Source: Absicoccus intestinalis
Lineage (GTDB): Bacteria > Bacillota_I > Bacilli_A > Erysipelotrichales > Erysipelotrichaceae
DNA: 64,000 nucleotides
Assembly: GCF_033971885.1 (NCBI RefSeq)
Contig: NZ_JALBUS010000007.1
Coordinates: 40,940 to 104,939, forward strand
Direction: 5' to 3'
Of this stretch, positions 56,520-64,000 are shown piece by piece. Each line of letters opens with the position of its first letter. Positions within the stretch are counted from its first letter, which is position 1. Both the position numbers and the translations under genes were made by a program. The notes below the pieces were generated by a model that made no database searches, was not told the origin of the DNA, and saw nothing but the letters and a program-made list of their open reading frames with translations.

Positions 56520-57224
56520 TTACAGAGGATGTCTTTGACTATGTATTTGATAAAGCAAGATACCACAAGCCACACTCGCATTTAGCGATGTGATTGAACC
56601 TTCCATTGGTAATTTTACGACATAATCACATTGTTTTTTGACCAAAGGACTGATTCCTTTGCCTTCGGAGCCAATGACCAAACAAACGGGAACATCGTAA
56701 ATGCCTTCACGATAGTCCCGTGCCTGTTCCATATCCGTTCCTATGATCCAATAGCCTTGTTTTTTTAAAGTCTTCAGGGTATTGGTCAAATTATTGACAA
56801 TACAGGTTGGAACGGTATAAGCCGCTCCTGTACTTGCTTTGATGGCAGATGGTGTCAAGCCCGCACTTTTGTGTTTAGTTAAGATCATGCCATCGACCCC
56901 GACACAATCACAAGTACGTAAGATGGCCCCAACATTTTGTGGATCTTGGATACCATCTAAAGCAACCAGCAATCCATTGGGATGAATGAGTGTCTCTAAT
57001 TCGACCGTTGGAATATCTTTCACTACGCATACGATCCCTTGATGATGGACATTTTGAGCCATTCGATCCAACTGTTTTCGATTCATCCATTGATAAGGAA
57101 TTTGTGACTGCTCAATTTGAACCATACGTTTTTTATCTTTCATGCCTTGTTGCACATATATAGTTTCAATTTGGTCCGGAAATTGAGACAACGTTGTCCA
57201 GACATTTTTTCCATAAACGATCAT
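56520..57224 (-). CDS. rlmB: 23S rRNA 2'-O-ribose methyltransferase (TrmH/RlmB family)
   Basis: 234 residues. SpoU fold: substrate-binding N domain (MIVYGKNVWTTLSQ), motif 1 LLVALDGIQDPQNVGAILRTCDCVGVDGMIL, motif 2 CLVIGSEGKGISPLVKKQCD and motif 3 VKLPMEGSITSLNASVACGILLYQ. Uses SAM to methylate G2251-equivalent in 23S rRNA. Overlaps mrnC by four bases (ATGA). Confidence 0.93.
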   Translation of the reverse strand: MIVYGKNVWTTLSQFPDQIETIYVQQGMKDKKRMVQIEQSQIPYQWMNRKQLDRMAQNVHHQGIVCVVKDIPTVELETLIHPNGLLVALDGIQDPQNVGAILRTCDCVGVDGMILTKHKSAGLTPSAIKASTGAAYTVPTCIVNNLTNTLKTLKKQGYWIIGTDMEQARDYREGIYDVPVCLVIGSEGKGISPLVKKQCDYVVKLPMEGSITSLNASVACGILLYQIHSQRHPL

Positions 57225-57607
57225 AATTGGTCTCCTAATTGAATGATTCGATCCATCAACCGATGCAACCGATCGACATGATCATATAAGTATAAATAAC
57301 CGATACAAGCTTCCAATGCAGTCGCTTTCATATATTGTTGACTGGTCGCATTTTTTGCTTTGGTGTGATAAGAGGCATTGCGTCCACGTCGTAAAATTTC
57401 TTTTTCATCCGCCGTAAAAAAATCTTCTTGGTTCAATGCATCCAAAAGGGCAGATTGTCCTTTAGCTGAACAAACTTTTGCACTCATTCGTTGTAGTTTC
57501 TGCGGATTTTGGATTCCCTTTTCTAAGACATGTTGGCGCACATACATGGTCATGATGGCATCTCCCATCCAAGCTAGACTAATCGCATTTTGATGCACGA
57601 TTTCCAT
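57221..57607 (-). CDS. mrnC: Mini-ribonuclease III
   Basis: 128 residues. RNase III-fold without the double-strand-binding domain; matures 23S rRNA ends. Signature SLAWMGDAIMTMYVRQHVLEKG near the start and KATALEACIGYLYLYDHVDRLHRLM near the end; catalytic Asp16 and Glu in ALEACIG. Its ATG overlaps the cysS stop by one base. Confidence 0.95.
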   Translation of the reverse strand: MEIVHQNAISLAWMGDAIMTMYVRQHVLEKGIQNPQKLQRMSAKVCSAKGQSALLDALNQEDFFTADEKEILRRGRNASYHTKAKNATSQQYMKATALEACIGYLYLYDHVDRLHRLMDRIIQLGDQL

Positions 57608-58959
57608 TAGAGAATTCCCTTAGCTTGTAGTTTTGCACGATAGGTATCCGCAACATCAAACTGTTTTGCTTGGACCGCTTCACGCCATGCTTGATAGGTT
57701 TCTTTATCTTCTTCCGTTAATACAACAGGTTCAAACACAATACCTAAGACATACAACATCTTTTCAAGTGTATGCAACAAGGAACCAACTTTTGCCGTAT
57801 CGATCTGACGAGTACGCAAAGATTGATTCAATTGTTTCACGGCTTCAAATACGGTAGATATCGCATTTGGCGTATTGAGATCATCGTTTAATGCATCCAA
57901 GAAAGATTGCCACAACGTTGTGTCCACCTCATCACTTGTCTTAGCCCCTTCCAGCTGAAGTTTGACTTGCGCCTGATGATAGGCGGTTTCGATACGACCT
58001 AATTCTTTTTGTGCACTCGCAAAACTTTCATTCGATAAATTCAATGGAGCCCGATAATGCGTAGATATCAAGATCCAACGAATGGTGTTACCACCGTATT
58101 CCGCAATCAAATCTTTGGCCCATTGGACATTTCCAATGGATTTAGACATTTTTTCAAATTTTGAAGCTTTATCATCTTTAATATTGATCATGCCATTGTG
58201 GACCCAAATATTGGCAAGATGGGTATGATTGATACACTCACATTGGGCAATTTCATTCTCGTGGTGAGGGAACTTCAGATCCAAACCACCACCATGAATA
58301 TCGATCAATGGTTTTTTAAATACATCTTGAATCATGGCCACACATTCTGTATGCCAGCCAGGACGTCCTTTTGACCATGGTGTATCCCATTGAATCCCTT
58401 CATCGGTTGCTTTCCAAAGCGTAAAATCCAAGGGATTTTCTTTTTTATCGTTTTCATCAATACGTGCACCAACCATCAGATCTTGCATGTTTTGATGGGA
58501 TAATTCGCCATATTTCGAATCGGCACTTACCCGAAAATACACATCGCCATCCACTTGATAGGCATCGCCATCATCAATCAATTTTTGAATAAAAGCAATG
58601 ACTTGATCCATCGTTTCGGTAACGCGCGGCGTAACATCCGGCTGATCGGCATGTAAGTCACTTCGAGTTTGGGCATATGCTTTGATATAAGTATCTGTAA
58701 TCTCTTTTTCGCTCACATTATTTTCAATCGCGGCATGAATGATCTTATCATCCACGTCCGTATAGTTACTGACATATTTCACTTTGAGGCCTTGTATCTC
58801 CAAAGCCTTCTTTAATGTATCAAAAACAACGATAGGCCGGGCGTTTCCTACATGTGGATAGTTATACACAGTAGGTCCGCACACGTACATAGAAACTTCT
58901 CCTGGAACGATGGGTTCTAGTGTTTCTATTTTTTGTGTCAAACTATTGTATAGCTTCAT
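57607..58959 (-). CDS. cysS: Cysteine-tRNA ligase
   Basis: 450 residues, class I. HIGH as PTVYNYPHVGNARP, zinc ligands (CGPTVYN; GWHTECVAM; HHENEIAQCE), KMSKS as FEKMSKSIGN, and a C-terminal helical tail. Ribosome site GGGAGTGAAGAG before ATG at 58959. Heads the cysS-mrnC-rlmB cluster. Confidence 0.98.
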   Translation of the reverse strand: MKLYNSLTQKIETLEPIVPGEVSMYVCGPTVYNYPHVGNARPIVVFDTLKKALEIQGLKVKYVSNYTDVDDKIIHAAIENNVSEKEITDTYIKAYAQTRSDLHADQPDVTPRVTETMDQVIAFIQKLIDDGDAYQVDGDVYFRVSADSKYGELSHQNMQDLMVGARIDENDKKENPLDFTLWKATDEGIQWDTPWSKGRPGWHTECVAMIQDVFKKPLIDIHGGGLDLKFPHHENEIAQCECINHTHLANIWVHNGMINIKDDKASKFEKMSKSIGNVQWAKDLIAEYGGNTIRWILISTHYRAPLNLSNESFASAQKELGRIETAYHQAQVKLQLEGAKTSDEVDTTLWQSFLDALNDDLNTPNAISTVFEAVKQLNQSLRTRQIDTAKVGSLLHTLEKMLYVLGIVFEPVVLTEEDKETYQAWREAVQAKQFDVADTYRAKLQAKGIL

Positions 58960-58971
58960 TCTCTTCACTCC

Positions 58972-59145
58972 CTATTTCTCCTTTTTATTTTTATCCATTT
59001 CTAAAGATAAATCACGGAATTGTTCCATCCATTTGGGATCTATTCCTTCTTTTTTCATTTTTTCCAAATAAACTTTATCAAGATCATTGACATCTTTGGT
59101 CAATTCGTCCCGATCTTCATCGGATAATTTTTGTCTGATCGCCAT
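58972..59145 (-). CDS. Small charged protein upstream of cysS, 57 residues
   Basis: MAIRQKLSDEDRDELTKDVN, DLDKVYLEKMKKEGIDPKWM, EQFRDLSLEMDKNKKEK. AGAGAGGAATCAACC before the ATG, a good site. Helical and very charged; unrecognised. The stop is 12 bases before the cysS start, so it is probably cotranscribed. Confidence 0.7.
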   Translation of the reverse strand: MAIRQKLSDEDRDELTKDVNDLDKVYLEKMKKEGIDPKWMEQFRDLSLEMDKNKKEK

Positions 59146-59204
59146 GGTTGATTCCTCTCTATGCGTATCTAAAGGATACTCTAAATAGCCACTTTTTTCA
59201 ATCC

Positions 59205-59232
59205 AACAAAAAAAGCACTCCGAAGAGTGCTC
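59205..59232 (-). terminator. Terminator after gapA
   Basis: AGCACTC, TTCG and GAGTGCT followed by seven T on the minus strand. Confidence 0.88.
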
Positions 59233-59249
59233 CTTTATCTGAACATCAA

Positions 59250-60263
59250 TTAAGCTAATTCAGAGAAATATTTGATTGTACGAACCATTTGGCTAGTGAA
59301 TGAGTTTTCATTATCATACCAAGAAACGACTTGTACTAATGTATTTCCGTCTCCAGTTTCAACTGCCATTGTTTGCGTTGCGTCAAACAAAGATCCGTAA
59401 CGCATTCCGATGATATCGCTAGAAACGATTTCTTCGTCATTGTATCCATAAGATTCAGTAACAGAAGCTTTCATCTTTGCATTGATGTCATCAACGGTAA
59501 CTTTTCCTTCTACTTCAGCAACTAAGATCGTTGTAGATCCTGTAGGAGTAGGAACACGTTGTGCAGAACCGATCAATTTACCATTCAATTCTGGAACAAC
59601 CAAACCGATAGCTTTTGCAGCACCAGTTGAGTTTGGAACGATGTTTTGAGCAGCAGCACGGCTACGACGTTTGTTTCCTTTACGTTGAGGTCCATCCAAT
59701 ACCATTTGGTCACCAGTATAAGAGTGAACAGTTGTCATGATACCAGATTTAATTGGAGCCAATTCGTTTAATGCTTTAGCCATAGGAGCCAAGCAGTTTG
59801 TTGTACAAGATGCAGCAGAGATGATCTTGTCTTCTGGAGTCAATGTCTTATGGTTAACATTGTAAACGATCGTCTTCAAATCAGATCCAGCTGGAGCTGA
59901 GATGACGACTTTCTTAGCACCTGCATCAATATGAGCTTGTGCTTTTGCTTTTGAAGTATAGAATCCAGTGCATTCCAATACAACATCTACATCTAATTCA
60001 CCCCAAGGCAATTTAGAAGCATCGGCTTCTTTGTAAATTGTGATTTCTTTTCCACCAACAGTGATTGAACCTTCACCAGCAGCAACTGTATCTGCTAATG
60101 CATACGTTCCTTGAGTAGTATCATATTTTAACAAATAGGCTAACATATCAGGGCTTGTTAAATCGTTGATAGCTACTACTTCATACCCTTCAGCACCAAA
60201 CATTTGACGGAATGCCAAACGTCCAATACGTCCAAAACCGTTGATTGCAACTTTTACTGTCAT
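59250..60263 (-). CDS. gapA: Glyceraldehyde-3-phosphate dehydrogenase
   Basis: Glycolytic enzyme. 337 residues from MTVKVAINGFGRIGRLAFRQ (AAAGGAGGAATTACTGAT site). NAD-binding GFGRIGR, catalytic SAASCTTNCLAPMAKAL (Cys about 154), HSYTGDQMVLDGPQRKGNKRRSRAAAQNIVPNSTGAAKA, and WYDNENSFTSQMVRT near the end. Monocistronic. Confidence 0.98.
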   Translation of the reverse strand: MTVKVAINGFGRIGRLAFRQMFGAEGYEVVAINDLTSPDMLAYLLKYDTTQGTYALADTVAAGEGSITVGGKEITIYKEADASKLPWGELDVDVVLECTGFYTSKAKAQAHIDAGAKKVVISAPAGSDLKTIVYNVNHKTLTPEDKIISAASCTTNCLAPMAKALNELAPIKSGIMTTVHSYTGDQMVLDGPQRKGNKRRSRAAAQNIVPNSTGAAKAIGLVVPELNGKLIGSAQRVPTPTGSTTILVAEVEGKVTVDDINAKMKASVTESYGYNDEEIVSSDIIGMRYGSLFDATQTMAVETGDGNTLVQVVSWYDNENSFTSQMVRTIKYFSELA

Positions 60264-60295
60264 ATCAGTAATTCCTCCTTTAATCAATCATCCAT

Positions 60296-60324
60296 ATTAT
60301 AGAAAATGCCACCCTGTTTGTCAA
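60296..60324 (-). promoter_or_regulatory. Consensus promoter of gapA
   Basis: Minus-strand TTGACA (60324-60319), 17 bases, TATAAT (60301-60296). A perfect sigma-A match, in keeping with high glycolytic expression. Confidence 0.85.
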
Positions 60325-60413
60325 TCGTTTCACAACGTATATAACCGCTTTCATTATCGTTATATCTATCCCCTTTTTTCAATTCATGATAGAATGTCTC
60401 CAAGGAGGTTTTT

Positions 60414-60908
60414 ATGAATCAAAATCAATTATTAGACTTGTTAGAAAAAGACGCTCGTTTACGTCCACAAGATCTTGCGGATATCTTAAATGAAAATGTA
60501 GAAGATGTCTCCCATCAGATCAAAGAATTAGAAGATAAAAAGATCATATGTGGTTATCATACCGTAATCAACTACAACCGCGCCCAACGAAATGAAAAAG
60601 TAATGGCCTATATCGAAGTTTCTTGTTCTCCTCAACGCAATCGTGGCTATGACCAAACAGCCATGGTCATTGCGAACTATCCGGAAGTGACCACCATGTA
60701 TTTATTGAGTGGTGATTGTGACTTTTTATGCTTGGTTGAGGGCAAGACCATGTTTGAGGTAGCCCGCTTTGTTTCCGATTCCATTGCATGTGTCGATGGT
60801 GTGATCTCAACAAAAACCTTATTTGTTCTGAAACAATATAAAGAATCCGGTGTATTGATGGAATCCATCAAAGAAGATGATACCGATAGATTGGTCGTGA
60901 CACCATAA
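60414..60908 (+). CDS. Lrp/AsnC-family regulator
   Basis: 164 residues. N-terminal helix-turn-helix (LRPQDLADILNENVEDVSHQIKELEDKKIICGYHTVINY) and C-terminal RAM ligand domain (KVMAYIEVSCSPQRNRGYDQTAMVIANYPEVTTMYLLSGDCDFLCLVEGKTMFEVARFVSDSIACVDGVISTKTLFVLKQY). Directly cotranscribed with an aminotransferase (TAATG overlap), so it likely senses an amino acid linked to that enzyme. AAGGAGGTTTTT before the ATG. Confidence 0.92.
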   Translation: MNQNQLLDLLEKDARLRPQDLADILNENVEDVSHQIKELEDKKIICGYHTVINYNRAQRNEKVMAYIEVSCSPQRNRGYDQTAMVIANYPEVTTMYLLSGDCDFLCLVEGKTMFEVARFVSDSIACVDGVISTKTLFVLKQYKESGVLMESIKEDDTDRLVVTP

Positions 60909-62077
60909 TGAAATCCATTTCTACTGTTGTTGAAAAAATGAAACCCAGTGGCATCCGCAAGTTCTTCGACTTAGCAAGCACCATGGATGATGTGATCTCC
61001 CTTGGTGTGGGTGAACCCGATTTTTCCACACCATGGCACATTTGCCAGGCCGCCATGGCCTCGATGGCCGATGGCAAGACACACTATACCGCCAATCGAG
61101 GTTTATTGGAATTGCGACAAGAAATTGCTACATTCCACAAAGAACACTATCAACAATCCTACGATCCACAAACCGAGATCGTCGTCACCGTTGGCGGAAG
61201 TGAAGCCATTGATATTTCCATGCGCGCTCTATTAAATCCAGGTGATGAAGTCATTGTCATGGATCCCAATTATGTAGCTTATGAACCGGCCGTTGCTTTA
61301 GCCGGTGGAGTTTGTGTCCCCATTGTTCTGACCAAAGAAAATGAGTTTAAATTGAAACCAGAAGATCTGAAAGCAGCCATCAGTCCAAAAACCAAAGCCA
61401 TGATCATCAATTACCCATCCAATCCGACCGGAGGGGTCATGACACATGAGGACTATGCCAAATTAGTACCTATTTTAAAAGAATCTGGTATCTTTGTGGT
61501 AAGTGATGAGATCTATGCTGAATTGAGTTTTGATCAAGAGTTTGCTTCTCTATCCCAATTTGATGAAGTCCGTGATCAGATCATTGTCATTAATGGTTTC
61601 TCGAAAGCCTTTGCGATGACAGGCTGGCGACTTGGCTATATTCTTGCCAATGCCCCTTTATCGAAAGCCATCACAAAAATTCATCAATATGTCATCATGT
61701 CGGCTTCTGTTGCGAGTCAATATGCTGCTATTGAAGCTTTGAAGAATGGCTATCCCGATGTCGTGATGATGCGAGAAGAATACAACCATCGTCGGAACCT
61801 ATTGGTAAATCGCCTCAATGCGATGGGTCTACATACCAATATGCCGCATGGTACATTTTATGTATTTGCCGATATTCGAAAGACAGGTCTGAATAGTGAA
61901 ACTTTCTGTAGTCAACTACTAGAAAAAGAACACGTAGCATGTGTACCTGGCAATGCCTTTGGTCCACATGGTGAAGGTTTCATCCGTATTTCTTATGCCT
62001 ATAGTTTGAATCACATCAAAGAAGCTTGCGTACGCATTGAACAATTCTTAAAAGATATTGATTATCAAAAGGAATGA
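60908..62077 (+). CDS. PLP-dependent aminotransferase, class I/II
   Basis: 389 residues. Fold type I: GVGEPDFSTPWHI, YTANRGLLELRQEIA, MDPNYVAYEPAVALAGG, NYPSNPTGG, VSDEIYAEL, and the PLP lysine in NGFSKAFAMTGWRLGY (about 237). Related to PatA/AspC-type enzymes acting on aromatic or dicarboxylic amino acids; the substrate is not proved. It overlaps the Lrp-like regulator by one base. Confidence 0.94.
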   Translation: MKSISTVVEKMKPSGIRKFFDLASTMDDVISLGVGEPDFSTPWHICQAAMASMADGKTHYTANRGLLELRQEIATFHKEHYQQSYDPQTEIVVTVGGSEAIDISMRALLNPGDEVIVMDPNYVAYEPAVALAGGVCVPIVLTKENEFKLKPEDLKAAISPKTKAMIINYPSNPTGGVMTHEDYAKLVPILKESGIFVVSDEIYAELSFDQEFASLSQFDEVRDQIIVINGFSKAFAMTGWRLGYILANAPLSKAITKIHQYVIMSASVASQYAAIEALKNGYPDVVMMREEYNHRRNLLVNRLNAMGLHTNMPHGTFYVFADIRKTGLNSETFCSQLLEKEHVACVPGNAFGPHGEGFIRISYAYSLNHIKEACVRIEQFLKDIDYQKE

Positions 62078-62080
62078 ACA

Positions 62081-62115
62081 AAAAAAACAGGAATCCATGA
62101 CGATTCCTGTTTTCT
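62081..62115. terminator. Bidirectional terminator
   Basis: AAAACAGGAAT, CCATGACG and ATTCCTGTTTTC between the convergent aminotransferase and phosphoglucomutase genes. Confidence 0.85.
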
Positions 62116-62122
62116 TATGTCT

Positions 62123-63823
62123 TTATGCACCCGTTAGTTCCGACATTGCTTTTTGTGCCAATTCGGTTTTCTTATGTGCATCGGCTTTATCTGTACCGCG
62201 GATACAATAATAGAATTTGCATTTTGGTTCAGTACCACTTGGTCGTACCGCTACCCAACTGCCATCTTCTAGGAAGTATTTTAATACATTCGACTTGGTG
62301 AATCCTTCCAATGGTCGTACTTCGCCATTTTCATGGATTGTTTGTGTCTGGAAGTCTTCGCTTTTCACAACTTTGACACCCGCAATTTCTTTTGGTGCTT
62401 CGACACGAAGATCCGATAAGATCTTTTGGATTCGTTTTGCACCTTCTTCACCCGATAAAGTCAAGGCAACTTGTGATTCTTCATACGTACCATGACGTTG
62501 ATACAATTCTTCCAACACATCCACTAGATCTTTTCCTTGTTGTTTGTAGAATGCACAAGCTTCTGCCAAAATCAATAAAGCTTGTGGGGCATCTTTATCA
62601 CGAACAAATGGTTTTACCAAAGATCCATACGACTCTTCATAGCCAAATACATAATTCTTTTCATGCGTTATTTCATATTTGGCTACTTTTTCACCGATGA
62701 ACTTAAATCCCGTCAATGTTTTTTCGGTTTCAACACCATAATCTGCAGCTACTTTTTCACCCAAGTCACTCGTTACGACCGTATTGAACATAACCGGATG
62801 TTCAGGCATTTTATGTTGCGCACGCAATTGAGAACAAATATATTCGATTTCAACCGAACCCGATTGATTTCCTGTCATGACAACATATTCCCCATTGTGT
62901 TTTACACCGACACCCATACGGTCTGCATCGGGATCACAAACCAAGATCAAATCGGCATCATTTTCTTTCGCATATTTCAATGCCAATTCATACGCACCAG
63001 GTTGTTCTGGATTTGGTGTTGGCGTACAAGAGAAGTCCGGATCTGGTGTACATTGTTCTTCTACCGGAATGCAAGTGTAGCCAGTCATTTTAAAAATGTC
63101 ACGTACAGGAATATTGGCTGTACCATGTTCTGGTGAAAAGACGATCTTGATGTCTTTTTTTACGTCTGGATTCAATTGAATGCTTAATACATGCTTGTAG
63201 TAATCTTGATCCACATCATCACCCATAACAGTGATCAATTTCTTTTGTTCTTCAGTACAATTGGCATCGATTGCTAATTCATCCTCGATGGCATTCACTT
63301 CTTTGATGACTGCATCGGCCAAAGCAGGAATCAATTGACAGCCTTTATCATCATACAATTTATAGCCATTATATTCTTTCGGATTATGACTGGCCGTGAT
63401 CATGATCCCACCGAAACAATGATTGTATCGAACCGCAAAGCTCAACATAGGAGTTGGACGCAAAGAATCATAAACAAATGAAGCAATATTATTTTTCGCT
63501 AAGAGGTCGGCACAATCAAAAGCTAATTCACGAGACATATGTCGATTATCATAACCAATCGCAACGCCTGCTTTACAAGCTTCTTCGCCATTCTTTTTGA
63601 TATAATTTGCGTAACCTTGTGTTGCTTTACGAATGGTATGAATATTAATACGATTGGTTCCAGGACCTAATAAACCTCGCATACCCGCTGTACCAAACTC
63701 AATCGTTGTGTAAAACGCATCATTTTTTTCTTCTTCGCTCATGTTTTCTAAGACATCTTTGTAGCGAGGATCCAAATTGGGATGATGCACCCATTTTTCA
63801 TATCTTTCTTCAACTAAAGACAT
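62123..63823 (-). CDS. pgcA: Phosphoglucomutase/phosphomannomutase (PgcA type)
   Basis: 566 residues from MSLVEERYEKWVHH (GGAGGGAAGTAT site). Interconverts glucose-1- and glucose-6-phosphate, feeding cell-wall and polysaccharide synthesis. Active serine GIMITASHNPKEYNGYKLYDDKG (about 147), metal-binding LVCDPDADRMGVGVKHNGEY, sugar-binding loop GYEESYG and phosphate-binding AVRPSGTEPKCKFYY. Extended -10 TGTTATAAT lies about 25 bases upstream. Confidence 0.97.
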   Translation of the reverse strand: MSLVEERYEKWVHHPNLDPRYKDVLENMSEEEKNDAFYTTIEFGTAGMRGLLGPGTNRINIHTIRKATQGYANYIKKNGEEACKAGVAIGYDNRHMSRELAFDCADLLAKNNIASFVYDSLRPTPMLSFAVRYNHCFGGIMITASHNPKEYNGYKLYDDKGCQLIPALADAVIKEVNAIEDELAIDANCTEEQKKLITVMGDDVDQDYYKHVLSIQLNPDVKKDIKIVFSPEHGTANIPVRDIFKMTGYTCIPVEEQCTPDPDFSCTPTPNPEQPGAYELALKYAKENDADLILVCDPDADRMGVGVKHNGEYVVMTGNQSGSVEIEYICSQLRAQHKMPEHPVMFNTVVTSDLGEKVAADYGVETEKTLTGFKFIGEKVAKYEITHEKNYVFGYEESYGSLVKPFVRDKDAPQALLILAEACAFYKQQGKDLVDVLEELYQRHGTYEESQVALTLSGEEGAKRIQKILSDLRVEAPKEIAGVKVVKSEDFQTQTIHENGEVRPLEGFTKSNVLKYFLEDGSWVAVRPSGTEPKCKFYYCIRGTDKADAHKKTELAQKAMSELTGA

Positions 63824-63876
63824 ATACTTCCCTCCATATTTAAGTATATTATAACATATGAAATCGTTTTCATTTA

Positions 63877-63905
63877 TAAAAACCACTAATAAAAATTAGT
63901 GGTAT
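63877..63905 (-). terminator. Terminator of a minus-strand gene reaching in from the right
   Basis: CCACTAAT, TTTT, ATTAGTGG followed by TTTTTATAAA on the minus strand. It precedes the pgcA promoter, so it must end a transcript that begins beyond 64,000. Confidence 0.75.
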
Positions 63906-64000
63906 TGAATGCCCTATAAGGGCCTGTTGTTGCGCAGGTCCTTCGACCATTGAAACCTCGCCAGTCGCAACCCCGTTACATGCTGCCTCTAAAAGAGGCG
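63906..64000 (-). ncRNA. 3' part of an unidentified structured RNA, cut by the window edge
   Basis: No open frame on either strand. Read on the minus strand: GCCTCT/AGAGGC hairpin (about 63983-63999), a G+C-rich middle (GGCAGCATGTAACGGGGTTG), GGACCTG/CAGGCCC hairpin (about 63922-63943) and GCCC/GGGC hairpin (about 63910-63922), then the terminator. The GGCAGCA stretch recalls SRP RNA but the usual GGAA loop is absent. Identity is open. Confidence 0.4.

Noticed and set aside
63906..64000. SRP (4.5S) RNA
   Set aside because: GGCAGCA and the location before a terminator are suggestive, but the conserved GGAA tetraloop and neighbouring bases are missing, so I left it unnamed.

Overview
The window is a stretch of a low-G+C Bacillota chromosome. 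The gene order cysS-mrnC-rlmB-sigH-like-rpmG-secE-nusG, a T-box in front of valS, tRNAs with encoded CCA and strong AGGAGG ribosome sites all point there. The large pyruvate:ferredoxin oxidoreductase indicates an anaerobe. An Erysipelotrichia-like gut bacterium is my best guess, but this is inference and no marker was compared with a database.

Region 1 (1 to about 26,460) is most of a HK97-type siphophage prophage. The tyrosine integrase (25,241-26,347) lies against the 3' end of a tRNA-Leu gene, the likely attachment site. Reading away from it on the minus strand come a DUF2335 membrane protein pair, a CI/Cro-type switch with palindromic operators, an antirepressor, an SMC-like ATPase, a Sak4-like ATPase, a DUF669 protein, a DEAD/DEAH helicase interrupted by an intein, a RepA-like primase-helicase with an iteron-rich origin candidate behind it, many small early genes (RusA resolvase, MazG-like, DUF551, zinc proteins) and an ArpU/RinA-like late regulator. 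HNH nuclease, terminase small and large subunits, portal, prohead protease and a frameshifted major capsid gene follow. Tail, lysis and the other att site lie beyond the left edge.

Region 2 (about 5,600-9,230), inside the prophage, is an island of twelve small genes in the opposite orientation, with its own promoter, a structured leader and a closing terminator. It encodes two 39-residue hydrophobic peptides, three paralogous ribbon-helix-helix-like proteins and several unrecognised proteins. It sits between the late regulator and the packaging genes, a usual place for phage cargo, and is the best candidate here for something undescribed.

Region 3 (26,469-64,000) is host chromosome: tRNA-Leu, tRNA-Cys, proS and two U32 proteins for tRNA hydroxylation; NADP isocitrate dehydrogenase; nifJ; small Fe-S and membrane proteins; typA; two MarR regulators; T-box-valS; an M3 peptidase; ptsI; an ECF S component; an EF-G-like GTPase with an ankyrin protein behind an attenuator-like leader; RNase R-secG-HAD; nusG-secE-rpmG-sigH-like-rlmB-mrnC-cysS; gapA; an Lrp regulator with an aminotransferase; a phosphoglucomutase; and at the right edge the 3' end of a structured minus-strand RNA.
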